From contig NZ_JAFICC010000012.1 of NCBI RefSeq assembly GCF_017833415.1, positions 160,739 through 224,738 of the forward strand: DNA of 64,000 nt, given 5' to 3'. The notes beneath the pieces were generated by a model, which worked only from the letters and a program-made list of their open reading frames with translations, was not told the origin of the DNA and did no database searches. The DNA comes from Flavobacterium sp. 1355. GTDB taxonomy: Bacteria; Bacteroidota; Bacteroidia; Flavobacteriales; Flavobacteriaceae. The translations under genes and the position numbers were made by a program. Positions 25,345-33,017 of this stretch are shown here, in pieces; positions within the stretch are counted from its first letter, which is position 1; every line of letters starts with the position of its first letter.

Positions 25345-25857
25345 TTAGATTGACCTAACAGGTGTTTCTGTACCTCTTGATGTTTCAGGATCTTTATCCC
25401 ATAGAAAAGTTTGAATCGTTTTTAAATTTGAAAGTCCTCCAATAAATATATCTGAATTTGCATCAAAAACGATTTCATATATTGATAAATCACCTGACAA
25501 TTCTTCAGGCATATCGTAAACAATAAAAAATTGCAATTGAGCATGTCCATCTAAATCAATGTAAGTGTTTTGAAGAACAGAATAGTCAAGCATTCCATTA
25601 TTTGCTGCAATAACTTTCGAAGTAACATAGACGATAGCATTTAAACTTAGTCTATTCTCATTAGCATTATAATAGGCTTCTACATAAGGAGATAAAATCT
25701 CTACAGATTTTCTTTGTTTAAAAACCACATGCCCAATTGGATCAGCTGCTTTTTCTGGTGTGATGTCTGTTCCGGGTGGTGTAAAAGGAGCTGTAAATGC
25801 TTCATAAGTAGTTTTTTTCATGGTATTTGTTTTTGGGTTAAATAATAGTTTATTCAT
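25345..25857 (-). CDS. Unknown protein heading a two-component operon
   Basis: 170 residues (or 158 from a second ATG at 25821) that I do not recognise. It has no signal peptide or membrane segment, and the second start, MKKTTYEAFTAPFTPPG, gives a proline-rich beginning. The middle (about 50-150) reads like beta strands alternating with loops (LSLNAIVYVTSKVI, HAQLQFFIVYDM, LSIYEIVFDA). No cysteine is seen. It is the first gene of the operon with the histidine kinase and LytTR regulator (8-base gap), so it may supply or modulate the signal. Confidence 0.7.
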   Translation of the reverse strand: MNKLLFNPKTNTMKKTTYEAFTAPFTPPGTDITPEKAADPIGHVVFKQRKSVEILSPYVEAYYNANENRLSLNAIVYVTSKVIAANNGMLDYSVLQNTYIDLDGHAQLQFFIVYDMPEELSGDLSIYEIVFDANSDIFIGGLSNLKTIQTFLWDKDPETSRGTETPVRSI

Positions 25858-25912
25858 GTTTTTAAGAAGTATTCTGCTTAAAAAACATTAAAAAAGGGAT
25901 TTTTTCTGAAAT

Positions 25913-25920
25913 CAAATGTA
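25913..25920 (-). promoter_or_regulatory. Candidate -7 box for the two-component operon
   Basis: On the minus strand TACATTTG matches TAnnTTTG. A start of transcription near 25906 gives a leader of about 50 bases to the first ATG (25857). Confidence 0.45.
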
Positions 25921-26040
25921 GTAAAGTTTTTCCTAATAAGTTTTACGTATTTATTCTAGTTGTAATAATTAACAATTACTTATTGATATGTTAGATAAGA
26001 AAACTCAGCAAATATGGGGTATGAATGAATTGCGGGTTAT

Positions 26041-26075
26041 AAAAAAATCCCATTCAAAATTTGATTGGGATTTTT
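26041..26075 (-). terminator. Intrinsic terminator after the DUF4173 gene
   Basis: AAATCCCA and TTGGGATTT form a stem with T-runs downstream on the minus strand, directly after the gene's stop. Confidence 0.8.
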
Positions 26076-26079
26076 AAGG

Positions 26080-27468
26080 TTAATTTCTTCGATTTATAAA
26101 TTCATAATATAACGTTTTTGATAAAAAAGTTTCATTCTGATAGCGCTGAATTTCGCCTTCTCTGGGATCATCAACAAATAAGCTTTCTAAATTATTCTGC
26201 TTAAAATATTCTCTTCGGACTTCATCATTAAAATTTAAACTGCTCAAAAATCTGGGTTCAACGCCTTTGTTTACCGAAATATTATAAGTGGTAATCAGGT
26301 TTCCCCAGTTGACAAAACTACACAATAATATCGTTCCGTAGAAATACCAAACCATCTGGTTTATAAGATAAGCATTTGTTTTTTGTCTTGTAATCTTCAG
26401 GAAGGTAATTACCAATCCTATAATTGCTAAAATTAGAAAAGCATATACGCCTAATCTTTTATAAGTCAATCCGAAAAACGAAACGTATTCTGCGTTTTTT
26501 ATGAACGTACTTACAATCAGAATACCGTTTAGAATAATCCAAAGTTTAGAAAGGGTTTTTAGTTTTGAAGCTTTTTCATCAAAGTTGAATCCGCCTTTAA
26601 AATAAAACAGGATAACTCCAACGGCCATCAGAATCGAAAATATTACCGAATTTACTCTTTCGTGTGTGGCTGCACTCAACTGAGAAGTTTTGACAACTTC
26701 AAAAAATTGCTCGTAATTATAAGTTGCAATAAAAACGAGAAGTAATGCATTTAACAGAAATAAGGTAATTTCTCCACTTCTTCTTTCAAAATCACGGTCA
26801 AGAAATGAAAATGTATTTTGATTTTTAATTTCTGGTACGTTACTAAAATCATTATCCAGCATTTCATTTTTATCATAACAAATATCCGGAATCCAGTAAT
26901 TCCAGAAAGTAAATGAAATATAAAATCCAAAACCAGAAATAAGGATAAGCTGCAAAATATCAATATATAATCTGTAATCTGTAAAAAGTGATGAAAAGTG
27001 ATCGCTCCCAAAAGAATAAACAATAAAAAATAAGATTAAAAAGACAGCCGGAATCATAAAATAAGCAATCAGCTTTTTAGCCAGATTATTATTGATTTGT
27101 CTCTTCGGAAGCCACTGATTAAACATAAATACACGTCCCAGAGAAGCAAAACCGTTTAAGAATACCAAAGGGAAGACCTGAATGATTTTTAGCTTTGTTT
27201 CCTGCGTTTTAAACTGTAAAAAAATAACAGACATAGATAAAGCGAAAAAAGATGGCGGATCTCCATACCAGGCAAAAGCAATACAAGATAAGACCGATGT
27301 AACTACTAAAACCAAATGAGACCGGTCTGTAAAACGATCCTGAAAGTTAAAACAAATAAGACCGGTTAAAATCAAACCGAAGATACCAAGATTAAGTCCT
27401 GGTGCTTGCTTGTAAAAAAGCAGTAGAAAAGCCACACTGCAGACTAAGATTAAATGGAGTTTTTTCAT
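26080..27468 (-). CDS. DUF4173 (DUF4153-like) multi-pass membrane protein
   Basis: 462 residues with about 11-12 hydrophobic segments across the first 390 residues and a soluble C-terminal tail ending in DEVRREYFKQNNLESLF and LYYEFINRRN. It matches the DUF4173 family of uncharacterised inner-membrane proteins in Bacteroidota. No enzyme motif is obvious. The upstream spacer holds the operator-like palindrome also found upstream of the paired membrane/regulator genes, so it is probably controlled by the small winged-helix regulator two genes up. A terminator follows. Confidence 0.85.
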   Translation of the reverse strand: MKKLHLILVCSVAFLLLFYKQAPGLNLGIFGLILTGLICFNFQDRFTDRSHLVLVVTSVLSCIAFAWYGDPPSFFALSMSVIFLQFKTQETKLKIIQVFPLVFLNGFASLGRVFMFNQWLPKRQINNNLAKKLIAYFMIPAVFLILFFIVYSFGSDHFSSLFTDYRLYIDILQLILISGFGFYISFTFWNYWIPDICYDKNEMLDNDFSNVPEIKNQNTFSFLDRDFERRSGEITLFLLNALLLVFIATYNYEQFFEVVKTSQLSAATHERVNSVIFSILMAVGVILFYFKGGFNFDEKASKLKTLSKLWIILNGILIVSTFIKNAEYVSFFGLTYKRLGVYAFLILAIIGLVITFLKITRQKTNAYLINQMVWYFYGTILLCSFVNWGNLITTYNISVNKGVEPRFLSSLNFNDEVRREYFKQNNLESLFVDDPREGEIQRYQNETFLSKTLYYEFINRRN

Positions 27469-27486
27469 AATTTTAAATTTAAAAGT

Positions 27487-27503
27487 ACTTTGTAATTCAA
27501 AGT
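27487..27503. promoter_or_regulatory. Operator-like palindrome, copy A
   Basis: ACTTTGTAATTCAAAGT is a dyad with 6-base arms (ACTTTG/CAAAGT) and a 5-base centre, 18 bases upstream of the DUF4173 ATG. An almost identical element lies at 28447-28463. Confidence 0.7.
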
Positions 27504-27527
27504 TTTTTAGTAAAAAAATTTTAATGG

Positions 27528-27818
27528 TTAGAATTTCATTAATTTTTCAAGATTATTAAGATGCTCTTTAAAAGCGGCGCGCCCAAGATCGGTAACTCTA
27601 TAAGATGTTTTAGGTTTTTTGCCTACAAACTCCTTTTTTATTTCTATATATTCTGCTTTTTCCAGAGCAGAGGAATGACTTGCTAAATTACCATCTGTGA
27701 TATTCAAAAGCGTTTTCATTTCTGTGAAATCAATCCACTCGTTTACAATCAGAATAGACATTATACCTAATCTGACACGACTTTCAAAATCCTTATTTAA
27801 TTTATCAATGATTCCCAT
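27528..27818 (-). CDS. Small winged-helix transcriptional regulator (HTH_34-like)
   Basis: A 96-residue protein made of one winged-helix domain: helix 1 ESRVRLGIMSILI, recognition region LNITDGNLASHSSALEKAEYI and wing EFVGKKPKTSYRVTDLG. It resembles the PF13601-type MarR/PadR-related regulators common in Bacteroidota, which usually act as dimers. The gene begins 4 bases after the membrane-protein gene, so the two form an operon. The palindromes at 27487 and 28447 are natural targets: one upstream of its own operon and one upstream of DUF4173. Confidence 0.88.
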   Translation of the reverse strand: MGIIDKLNKDFESRVRLGIMSILIVNEWIDFTEMKTLLNITDGNLASHSSALEKAEYIEIKKEFVGKKPKTSYRVTDLGRAAFKEHLNNLEKLMKF

Positions 27819-27822
27819 TGGC

Positions 27823-28437
27823 TTATTTGTATTTTCTGAACATTACTAATCCGTACAAGATGTGTAAAATACCAAAACCCAGAATCCAAAAAATCAAACC
27901 ATATCCTAAGAAGAAAAGAGATATAAAACCTAAAATCAATTGACAAAAGCCTAAATATTTGACATCAGAAAATGTATATTTTTCTGCATTAACAAGTGCC
28001 AGTCCATAAAAAATTAAAGTTGCCGGGGCTACCAGAACATATATTTGGTGATATAAAAGTGCCAGGCAAAAAACTCCTCCCGCGGTTAAAGGAACAGCCA
28101 GATTAAAAAGCATATTTTTTGTAGCTGTTGTCCAAACTGGCAAATTGTCTTTTTTGCTTTTTCTAAGGGTAAAGAATATTCCAAAAGTTAAAGCAAATAA
28201 CAAAATAATAATACCTGTTAGAATTAATTCTGAAACCAGATTAGCAGAATATAACACATGATTCTCATTAAAATAATCTACACCGTTTATTCTAAATAAT
28301 TGGTAAACATACATTCCTCCTATCAAAGCAGAGAGTCCGGCAAAAACTCCAGAAAGTCCGCTTAAGGATATAAATCTTGAAGAACGCTCCATCATGGAGC
28401 GAATATGTGATAAATCTTCCTGGTGCTTCTGATTCAT
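27823..28437 (-). CDS. Hypothetical membrane protein paired with HTH regulator
   Basis: 204 residues with an N-terminal polar stretch (NQKHQEDLSHIRSMMERSSRF) and about five to six membrane helices. The N-terminal segment resembles membrane proteins that are often encoded next to a small HTH_34-type regulator in Bacteroidota. I do not recognise a family with a known role. It is the first gene of the operon with the regulator and carries the operator-like palindrome 9 bases before its ATG, which implies autoregulation. Confidence 0.8.
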   Translation of the reverse strand: MNQKHQEDLSHIRSMMERSSRFISLSGLSGVFAGLSALIGGMYVYQLFRINGVDYFNENHVLYSANLVSELILTGIIILLFALTFGIFFTLRKSKKDNLPVWTTATKNMLFNLAVPLTAGGVFCLALLYHQIYVLVAPATLIFYGLALVNAEKYTFSDVKYLGFCQLILGFISLFFLGYGLIFWILGFGILHILYGLVMFRKYK

Positions 28438-28446
28438 AATTAAAGT

Positions 28447-28463
28447 ACTTTGAAATACAAAGT
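28447..28463. promoter_or_regulatory. Operator-like palindrome, copy B
   Basis: ACTTTGAAATACAAAGT has the same 6-5-6 arrangement as 27487-27503 and even shares the flanking AAAGT. It lies 9 bases upstream of the membrane-protein ATG. Confidence 0.7.
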
Positions 28464-28527
28464 TATGTTTTATTTTGAAATGACAAACTAAAAATTGACT
28501 TTTTTATTTTAATAGATAGAAATTAAA

Positions 28528-28630
28528 CCTACAAGGTATTTAAAACCTTGCAGGAATGAGGGTCTTAACGCAGATTTGCGTGAGGATATAGTAGAAGCTG
28601 GCTACCGAAGTAGCGCGTATAGCCCGACCA
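28528..28630. repeat. Cluster of three hairpins, possible repeat or small RNA
   Basis: Three stems in about 100 bases: CCTACAAGG/CCTTGCAGG (28528-28536, 28546-28554), ACGCA/TGCGT (28568-28572, 28577-28581) and GCTAC/GTAGC around CGAA (28601-28614). The last part ends in ATAGCCCGACC. The stretch is richer in G+C than its surroundings and does not code. It looks like a dispersed flavobacterial intergenic element, but no second copy is in this window. Confidence 0.5.
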
Positions 28631-28648
28631 AAGTATATAAAAACAACA

Positions 28649-28672
28649 AAGCCTACTCGATTGAATAGGCTT
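28649..28672 (-). terminator. Possible terminator of folD
   Basis: AAGCCTA and TAGGCTT form a 7 bp stem with a 10-base loop, 25 bases after the folD stop on the minus strand. The T-run is short. Confidence 0.55.
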
Positions 28673-28696
28673 ATTAATTATTTTATTTGAAGAAAA

Positions 28697-29581
28697 TTAT
28701 TTTCTTGCGCTTCTCATCTTTCGTGCTAAAAGTGTGTTTTTAAGCAGCATTGCAATTGTCATTGGTCCTACTCCGCCCGGAACTGGCGTGATGAATGATG
28801 CTTTTTTGCTCACTCCATCAAAATCAACATCTCCCTTAATAACATAACCTTTTGGGTTTGATGCATCATCTACGCGAGTAATTCCAACATCGATGATAAC
28901 AACTCCGTCTTTAACCATATCTCCTTTTAAGAATTCGGGAACTCCCAAAGCTGTGATAATAATATCTGCATTTTTAGTAAATTCTGCTAGGTTTTTTGTT
29001 CGGCTGTGTGTTAAGGTAACGGTTGAATCGCCGGGATTTCCTTTTCGGCTCATCAAGATGCTCATTGGGCGACCTACGATATGGCTTCTGCCAATTACTA
29101 CGGTATGTTTTCCTGAAGTTTCTACTTTATAACGTTCCAGCAATTCCATAATTCCAAATGGGGTTGCTGGAATGAAACTTTCCATTTCCAAAGCCATTCT
29201 TCCAAAGTTTGTTGGGTGAAAACCATCAACATCTTTATCAGGATCAATTGCTAAAAGAATTTTTTGTTCGTCGATATGTTTTGGCAAAGGCAACTGAACG
29301 ATATATCCGTCAAGGTTATCATCTTCGTTCAATTCTTTGATTTTTGCTAATAAGTCTGCTTCGGTAATATCTTCAGACAAAGCGACTAAAGTGGAATCGA
29401 AACCAATTTGCTGGCAAGATTTTACTTTACTTCCTACGTAAGTTAAACTTGCTCCGTTGTTTCCGACAATAACTGCTGCTAAATGAGGTACTTTTCCTCC
29501 TGCTGCTTTTATAGATTGAACTTCGGCTGCAATTTCGTTTTTAATGTCTTCAGATGTTTTTTTACCGTCTAGTAGTTGCAT
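28697..29581 (-). CDS. folD: FolD, methylenetetrahydrofolate dehydrogenase/cyclohydrolase
   Basis: A bifunctional cytoplasmic enzyme interconverting 5,10-methylene-, methenyl- and 10-formyl-tetrahydrofolate. 294 residues with the substrate-site YVGSKVKSCQQIGF (Tyr and catalytic Lys), the DGYIVQLPLPKH motif, DVDGFHPTNFG, the NADP-binding VVIGRSHIVGRPMS and the C-terminal TPVPGGVGPMTIAMLLKNT. The length is standard. Preceded on the minus strand by ffh, with a 131-base spacer holding an inverted repeat. Confidence 0.97.
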   Translation of the reverse strand: MQLLDGKKTSEDIKNEIAAEVQSIKAAGGKVPHLAAVIVGNNGASLTYVGSKVKSCQQIGFDSTLVALSEDITEADLLAKIKELNEDDNLDGYIVQLPLPKHIDEQKILLAIDPDKDVDGFHPTNFGRMALEMESFIPATPFGIMELLERYKVETSGKHTVVIGRSHIVGRPMSILMSRKGNPGDSTVTLTHSRTKNLAEFTKNADIIITALGVPEFLKGDMVKDGVVIIDVGITRVDDASNPKGYVIKGDVDFDGVSKKASFITPVPGGVGPMTIAMLLKNTLLARKMRSARK

Positions 29582-29608
29582 TAGTTTTTTGTTTCAGGTT
29601 TAATTTTT

Positions 29609-29701
29609 GTTTCAAGTTTCAGGTTTCAGGTTGGAGCGAAACTATTTATTGAAAAAAGTTTCAAATTTCAGGCTCACAACTTGAAACCTGAAACTTGAAA
29701 C
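29609..29701. repeat. 19 bp perfect inverted repeat between ffh and folD
   Basis: GTTTCAAGTTTCAGGTTTC (29609-29627) is the exact reverse complement of 29683-29701, with 55 bases between. Part of the same word (CCTGAAACTTGAAACCTGAAA) also occurs just upstream of the Nif3-like gene (about 16553-16574). It may be a dispersed repeat or a weak terminator of ffh. Confidence 0.75.
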
Positions 29702-29712
29702 TTTTTATTTTA

Positions 29713-31065
29713 TTATCTCGGCATTCCGCCAGGCATTCCTTTCATGCCTCCCATCATTTTCATCAGGTTTTTTCCGCCGGGACCTTGCATCATCTTCATC
29801 ATCTTGCTCATTTGGTCAAACTGCTTCATTAACTGATTCACCTGCTCGACTTTGGTTCCGGAACCTTTTGCGATTCTGGCTTTTCTTTTTACGTCGATGA
29901 TGGAGGGTTTGCTTCTTTCGATTGGCGTCATTGAGTGAATGATTGCTTCAATATGTTTAAAAGCATCATCTTCTATTTCTACATCTTTCATGGCTTTTGA
30001 AGCTCCTGGTATCATTCCTACCAGATCTTTCATATTACCCATTTTTTTCACTTGCTGAATTTGCGTTAGGAAATCATCAAAACCAAATTCGTTTTTAGCG
30101 ATTTTCTTTTGAAGTTTTCTTGCTTCTTCTTCGTCAAATTGTTCCTGTGCTCTTTCTACAAGCGACACAACGTCACCCATACCAAGGATACGCTCAGCCA
30201 TACGGTCTGGATAGAAAACATCAATTGCTTCCATCTTCTCGCCTGTACCGACAAATTTGATTGGTTTGTTTACAACTGATTTAATCGAAATTGCAGCTCC
30301 ACCACGGGTATCACCGTCTAATTTCGTTAAGATAACTCCATCAAAATTTAGGATGTCGTTGAAAGCTTTTGCAGTGTTTACGGCATCTTGTCCTGTCATG
30401 GCATCGACAACAAACAAAGTTTCCTGAGGCTGAATTGCTTTGTGAACACGAGCAATTTCATCCATCATTTCCTGATCTACTGCCAAACGACCGGCCGTAT
30501 CGACGATAACGACATTAAACCCGTTTGCTTTTGCGTGTTTGATTGCGTTTTGAGCAATTTCTACAGGATTTTTATTTTCTGGTTCTGAGTATACCTCAAC
30601 ACCTATTTGGTCTCCCACAACATGCAACTGGTTAATCGCCGCAGGACGGTAGATATCACACGCTACTAAAAGTGGTTTTTTGTTTTTCTTTGTTTTTAAG
30701 AAGTTGGCTAATTTTCCTGAGAAGGTCGTTTTACCAGAACCCTGAAGTCCTGACATTAAGATCACAGATGGAGTTCCCGAAAGATTAATTCCCGCAACAT
30801 CTCCACCCATCAATTCGGTCAACTCGTCTTTTACAAGTTTAACTAATAATTGTCCTGGCTGTAATGTTGTTAAAACGTCCTGTCCAATTGCTTTTTCTTT
30901 TACTTTGGTTGTAAAATCTTTAGCAATTTTAAAGTTAACGTCGGCGTCTAAAAGAGCACGACGGACTTCTTTTAAGGTATCGGCAACGTTTACTTCTGTA
31001 ATTTTCCCGTGTCCTTTTAATATATGGAACGCTTTATCTAACTTATCACTTAAATTATCAAACAT
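29713..31065 (-). CDS. ffh: Signal recognition particle protein Ffh
   Basis: The SRP GTPase that binds 4.5S RNA and signal sequences and delivers ribosomes to FtsY. 450 residues with an N-terminal four-helix bundle, the G domain (P-loop GLQGSGKTT, DTAGRLAVD, TKLDGDTRGG) and a Met-rich M domain at the end (FDQMSKMMKMMQ and KNLMKMMGGMKGMPGGM). Everything expected is present. It has its own -7 box at 31088. Confidence 0.97.
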   Translation of the reverse strand: MFDNLSDKLDKAFHILKGHGKITEVNVADTLKEVRRALLDADVNFKIAKDFTTKVKEKAIGQDVLTTLQPGQLLVKLVKDELTELMGGDVAGINLSGTPSVILMSGLQGSGKTTFSGKLANFLKTKKNKKPLLVACDIYRPAAINQLHVVGDQIGVEVYSEPENKNPVEIAQNAIKHAKANGFNVVIVDTAGRLAVDQEMMDEIARVHKAIQPQETLFVVDAMTGQDAVNTAKAFNDILNFDGVILTKLDGDTRGGAAISIKSVVNKPIKFVGTGEKMEAIDVFYPDRMAERILGMGDVVSLVERAQEQFDEEEARKLQKKIAKNEFGFDDFLTQIQQVKKMGNMKDLVGMIPGASKAMKDVEIEDDAFKHIEAIIHSMTPIERSKPSIIDVKRKARIAKGSGTKVEQVNQLMKQFDQMSKMMKMMQGPGGKNLMKMMGGMKGMPGGMPR

Positions 31066-31087
31066 ACTATTTTCTTTATTTGAAGTG

Positions 31088-31095
31088 CAAAGATA
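31088..31095 (-). promoter_or_regulatory. Candidate -7 box for ffh
   Basis: On the minus strand TATCTTTG matches TAnnTTTG, 22 bases before the ffh ATG. Confidence 0.5.
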
Positions 31096-31140
31096 ATCTA
31101 ATTAGATATTTCAGGCAATTTTTATTTATATGTAGTTTTT

Positions 31141-31320
31141 GCCACGAAGGCTCTAAGACACAAAGTTTTTTGCTCACAAAGTTTATTGTTTCACGCAGAT
31201 TTAGCAGATAGAGCTGATTTTCATACTTAATCTAAAAAAAATTAATCTACATGATCTGTTAAATCTGCGAGAAAAAAAATACAAGGAATAAACCTTTGTG
31301 CCTTTGCAACTATGCAACTA
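31141..31320. repeat. Large nested imperfect inverted repeat, intergenic
   Basis: The outer part (GCCACGAAGGCTCTAAGACA, then ACAAAG) is loosely mirrored by CCTTTGTGCCTTTGCAAC; the inner arms CGCAGATTTAGCAGAT and ATCTGTTAAATCTGCG are nearly complementary. It fills the spacer between ffh and the O-acetylation operon and belongs to the same class as 752-845 and 18504-18588. No gene is seen here. Confidence 0.6.
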
Positions 31321-31333
31321 TGAACCTTAAATA

Positions 31334-33016
31334 TTAAAACTGGAAATAAATAAATGGCTGTGAGCCTGCAACTGCTGTTGCGTATACGATCCAGTAAACG
31401 AAGCCCAGAATTACGGCTTTTAAAAGTAACGGTGTTTTATCGAAAACAAATTTCATTTTATTTGTAATGACTTCTGGTAAAAAGTGCCAAACGTAACCGA
31501 ACAACATCAATAAAAATACATTTTTATATCCGGAAAGGATCACTTTCCATTGCTCTGGTTCAAAGGTTAACTGACCAATATTATTAATTACCTGTAATGC
31601 TGTGTCGAAATCTCTTGCACGGAAAAATATCCAGCAAAAAACAACAAAGTGAAATGTAATTACAATGGAAAAAAATGTCCATAAACCTGAACTTTTACCT
31701 TCTTTTTTTGATGGAAAAAATTCTAAAAAGATTTTGTGAACTGCCAATGCTAATCCGTGTAGTGCCCCCCAAACTATAAACTGTGCGCCGGCTCCGTGCC
31801 ACAATCCGCCTAAAAGCATTGTTGTAAACAAATTAAAATTGGTTACTGTTGTTTGGTTTTTCTTTTTTGACAATAAAAATGTCAGGCAGAAAAGTAATAT
31901 TGAACTAATAGCAATTATTACTGGTATGATACTGGTGTTGATATTTGACATTCCCCAAAGCAATAATCCGAAGAAGAATAAACTTGGAAATAAAAATCCG
32001 GCAAAGGATCCTTGGCGATTTCCTCCGATAGAAATGTATAAAAAGTCTTTTAACCAGGTGGATAAGGAAATATGCCATCTTCTCCAAAAATCTGTGATCG
32101 AAGTCGATTTATATGGGGTTCTAAAGTTAACAGGTAATTTAAAACCTAATAATAATGCAATCCCGATTGCCATATCTGAATATCCTGAAAAGTCGCAGTA
32201 AATCTGAATGGCATATCCGTAAGAAGCCATTAAGTTCTCAAACGCCGTATAGGTCATTGGCGTATCAAAAACGCGGTCAACAAAATTTACAGATATATAA
32301 TTTGAGATAACTGTTTTCTTAATTAATCCTCCAATAATAAGGAACAGGGCATTGTTTACATCTTCTTTAGTAAGATTTAATTTTTGATAAATCTGTGGAA
32401 GAAAATCTTTTGCACGTACAATTGGCCCGGCAACTAATTGCGGAAAAAATGAAACAAAGAAAAGATATTCGATGTAATTTTTTGTTGGTTTTATTTCTTC
32501 ACGATAAATCTCAATAATATAACTCATCGACTGGAAAGTATAAAACGAAATCCCAACGGGAAGAAAAATATTATGGAGTTCAAAATTGCCCTTGAACATA
32601 TCATTGTAAGTAACAATCATAAAGTTCATGTACTTGAAATAACCCAGCAATCCTAAATTCAGAATAACGCTTATTACAAGATATATTTTCTTTACGTTAT
32701 CTTTCTTTTCTCTGTAAATAATCTGGCTTAATCCATAATCTACAACCGATGAGAGCAATAATAACAAAAAGTAAATGCCGCTCGATTTATAGTAAAAGAA
32801 AAGCGAAAACAAAATAACGTATGTTAAGCGCAAATAAAATGTTTTGCGCAAAAAAGCGTAAACAAAATAGAAAACGAGAAATAGTCCCAGAAACAAACCA
32901 GTATTAAATAATAACTTTTCATCCGGGTTGTATATAAACCAACTTTTAACCTGCTCGATTGTTATTGTACCAAAATTATGAACAAACCAATCATTTATGC
33001 TATTACTTGTTATCAA
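31334..33016 (-). CDS. MBOAT-family O-acyltransferase (AlgI/DltB-like)
   Basis: A 560-residue inner-membrane acyltransferase with about twelve membrane helices. The family signature is present: DFWRRWHISLSTWLKDFLYISIGGNR, LLGGLWHGAGAQF with catalytic H407 and LHG with H420. Between GGNR and TTMLLGGLWHG there is an insertion of about 55 residues with extra hydrophobic segments (about 341-385). MBOAT proteins of this type pass acetyl groups across the membrane for O-acetylation of cell-wall or exopolysaccharides. It forms an operon with two SGNH hydrolases (1-base gap upstream). Confidence 0.93.
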   Translation of the reverse strand: MITSNSINDWFVHNFGTITIEQVKSWFIYNPDEKLLFNTGLFLGLFLVFYFVYAFLRKTFYLRLTYVILFSLFFYYKSSGIYFLLLLLSSVVDYGLSQIIYREKKDNVKKIYLVISVILNLGLLGYFKYMNFMIVTYNDMFKGNFELHNIFLPVGISFYTFQSMSYIIEIYREEIKPTKNYIEYLFFVSFFPQLVAGPIVRAKDFLPQIYQKLNLTKEDVNNALFLIIGGLIKKTVISNYISVNFVDRVFDTPMTYTAFENLMASYGYAIQIYCDFSGYSDMAIGIALLLGFKLPVNFRTPYKSTSITDFWRRWHISLSTWLKDFLYISIGGNRQGSFAGFLFPSLFFFGLLLWGMSNINTSIIPVIIAISSILLFCLTFLLSKKKNQTTVTNFNLFTTMLLGGLWHGAGAQFIVWGALHGLALAVHKIFLEFFPSKKEGKSSGLWTFFSIVITFHFVVFCWIFFRARDFDTALQVINNIGQLTFEPEQWKVILSGYKNVFLLMLFGYVWHFLPEVITNKMKFVFDKTPLLLKAVILGFVYWIVYATAVAGSQPFIYFQF

Positions 33017-33017
33017 C

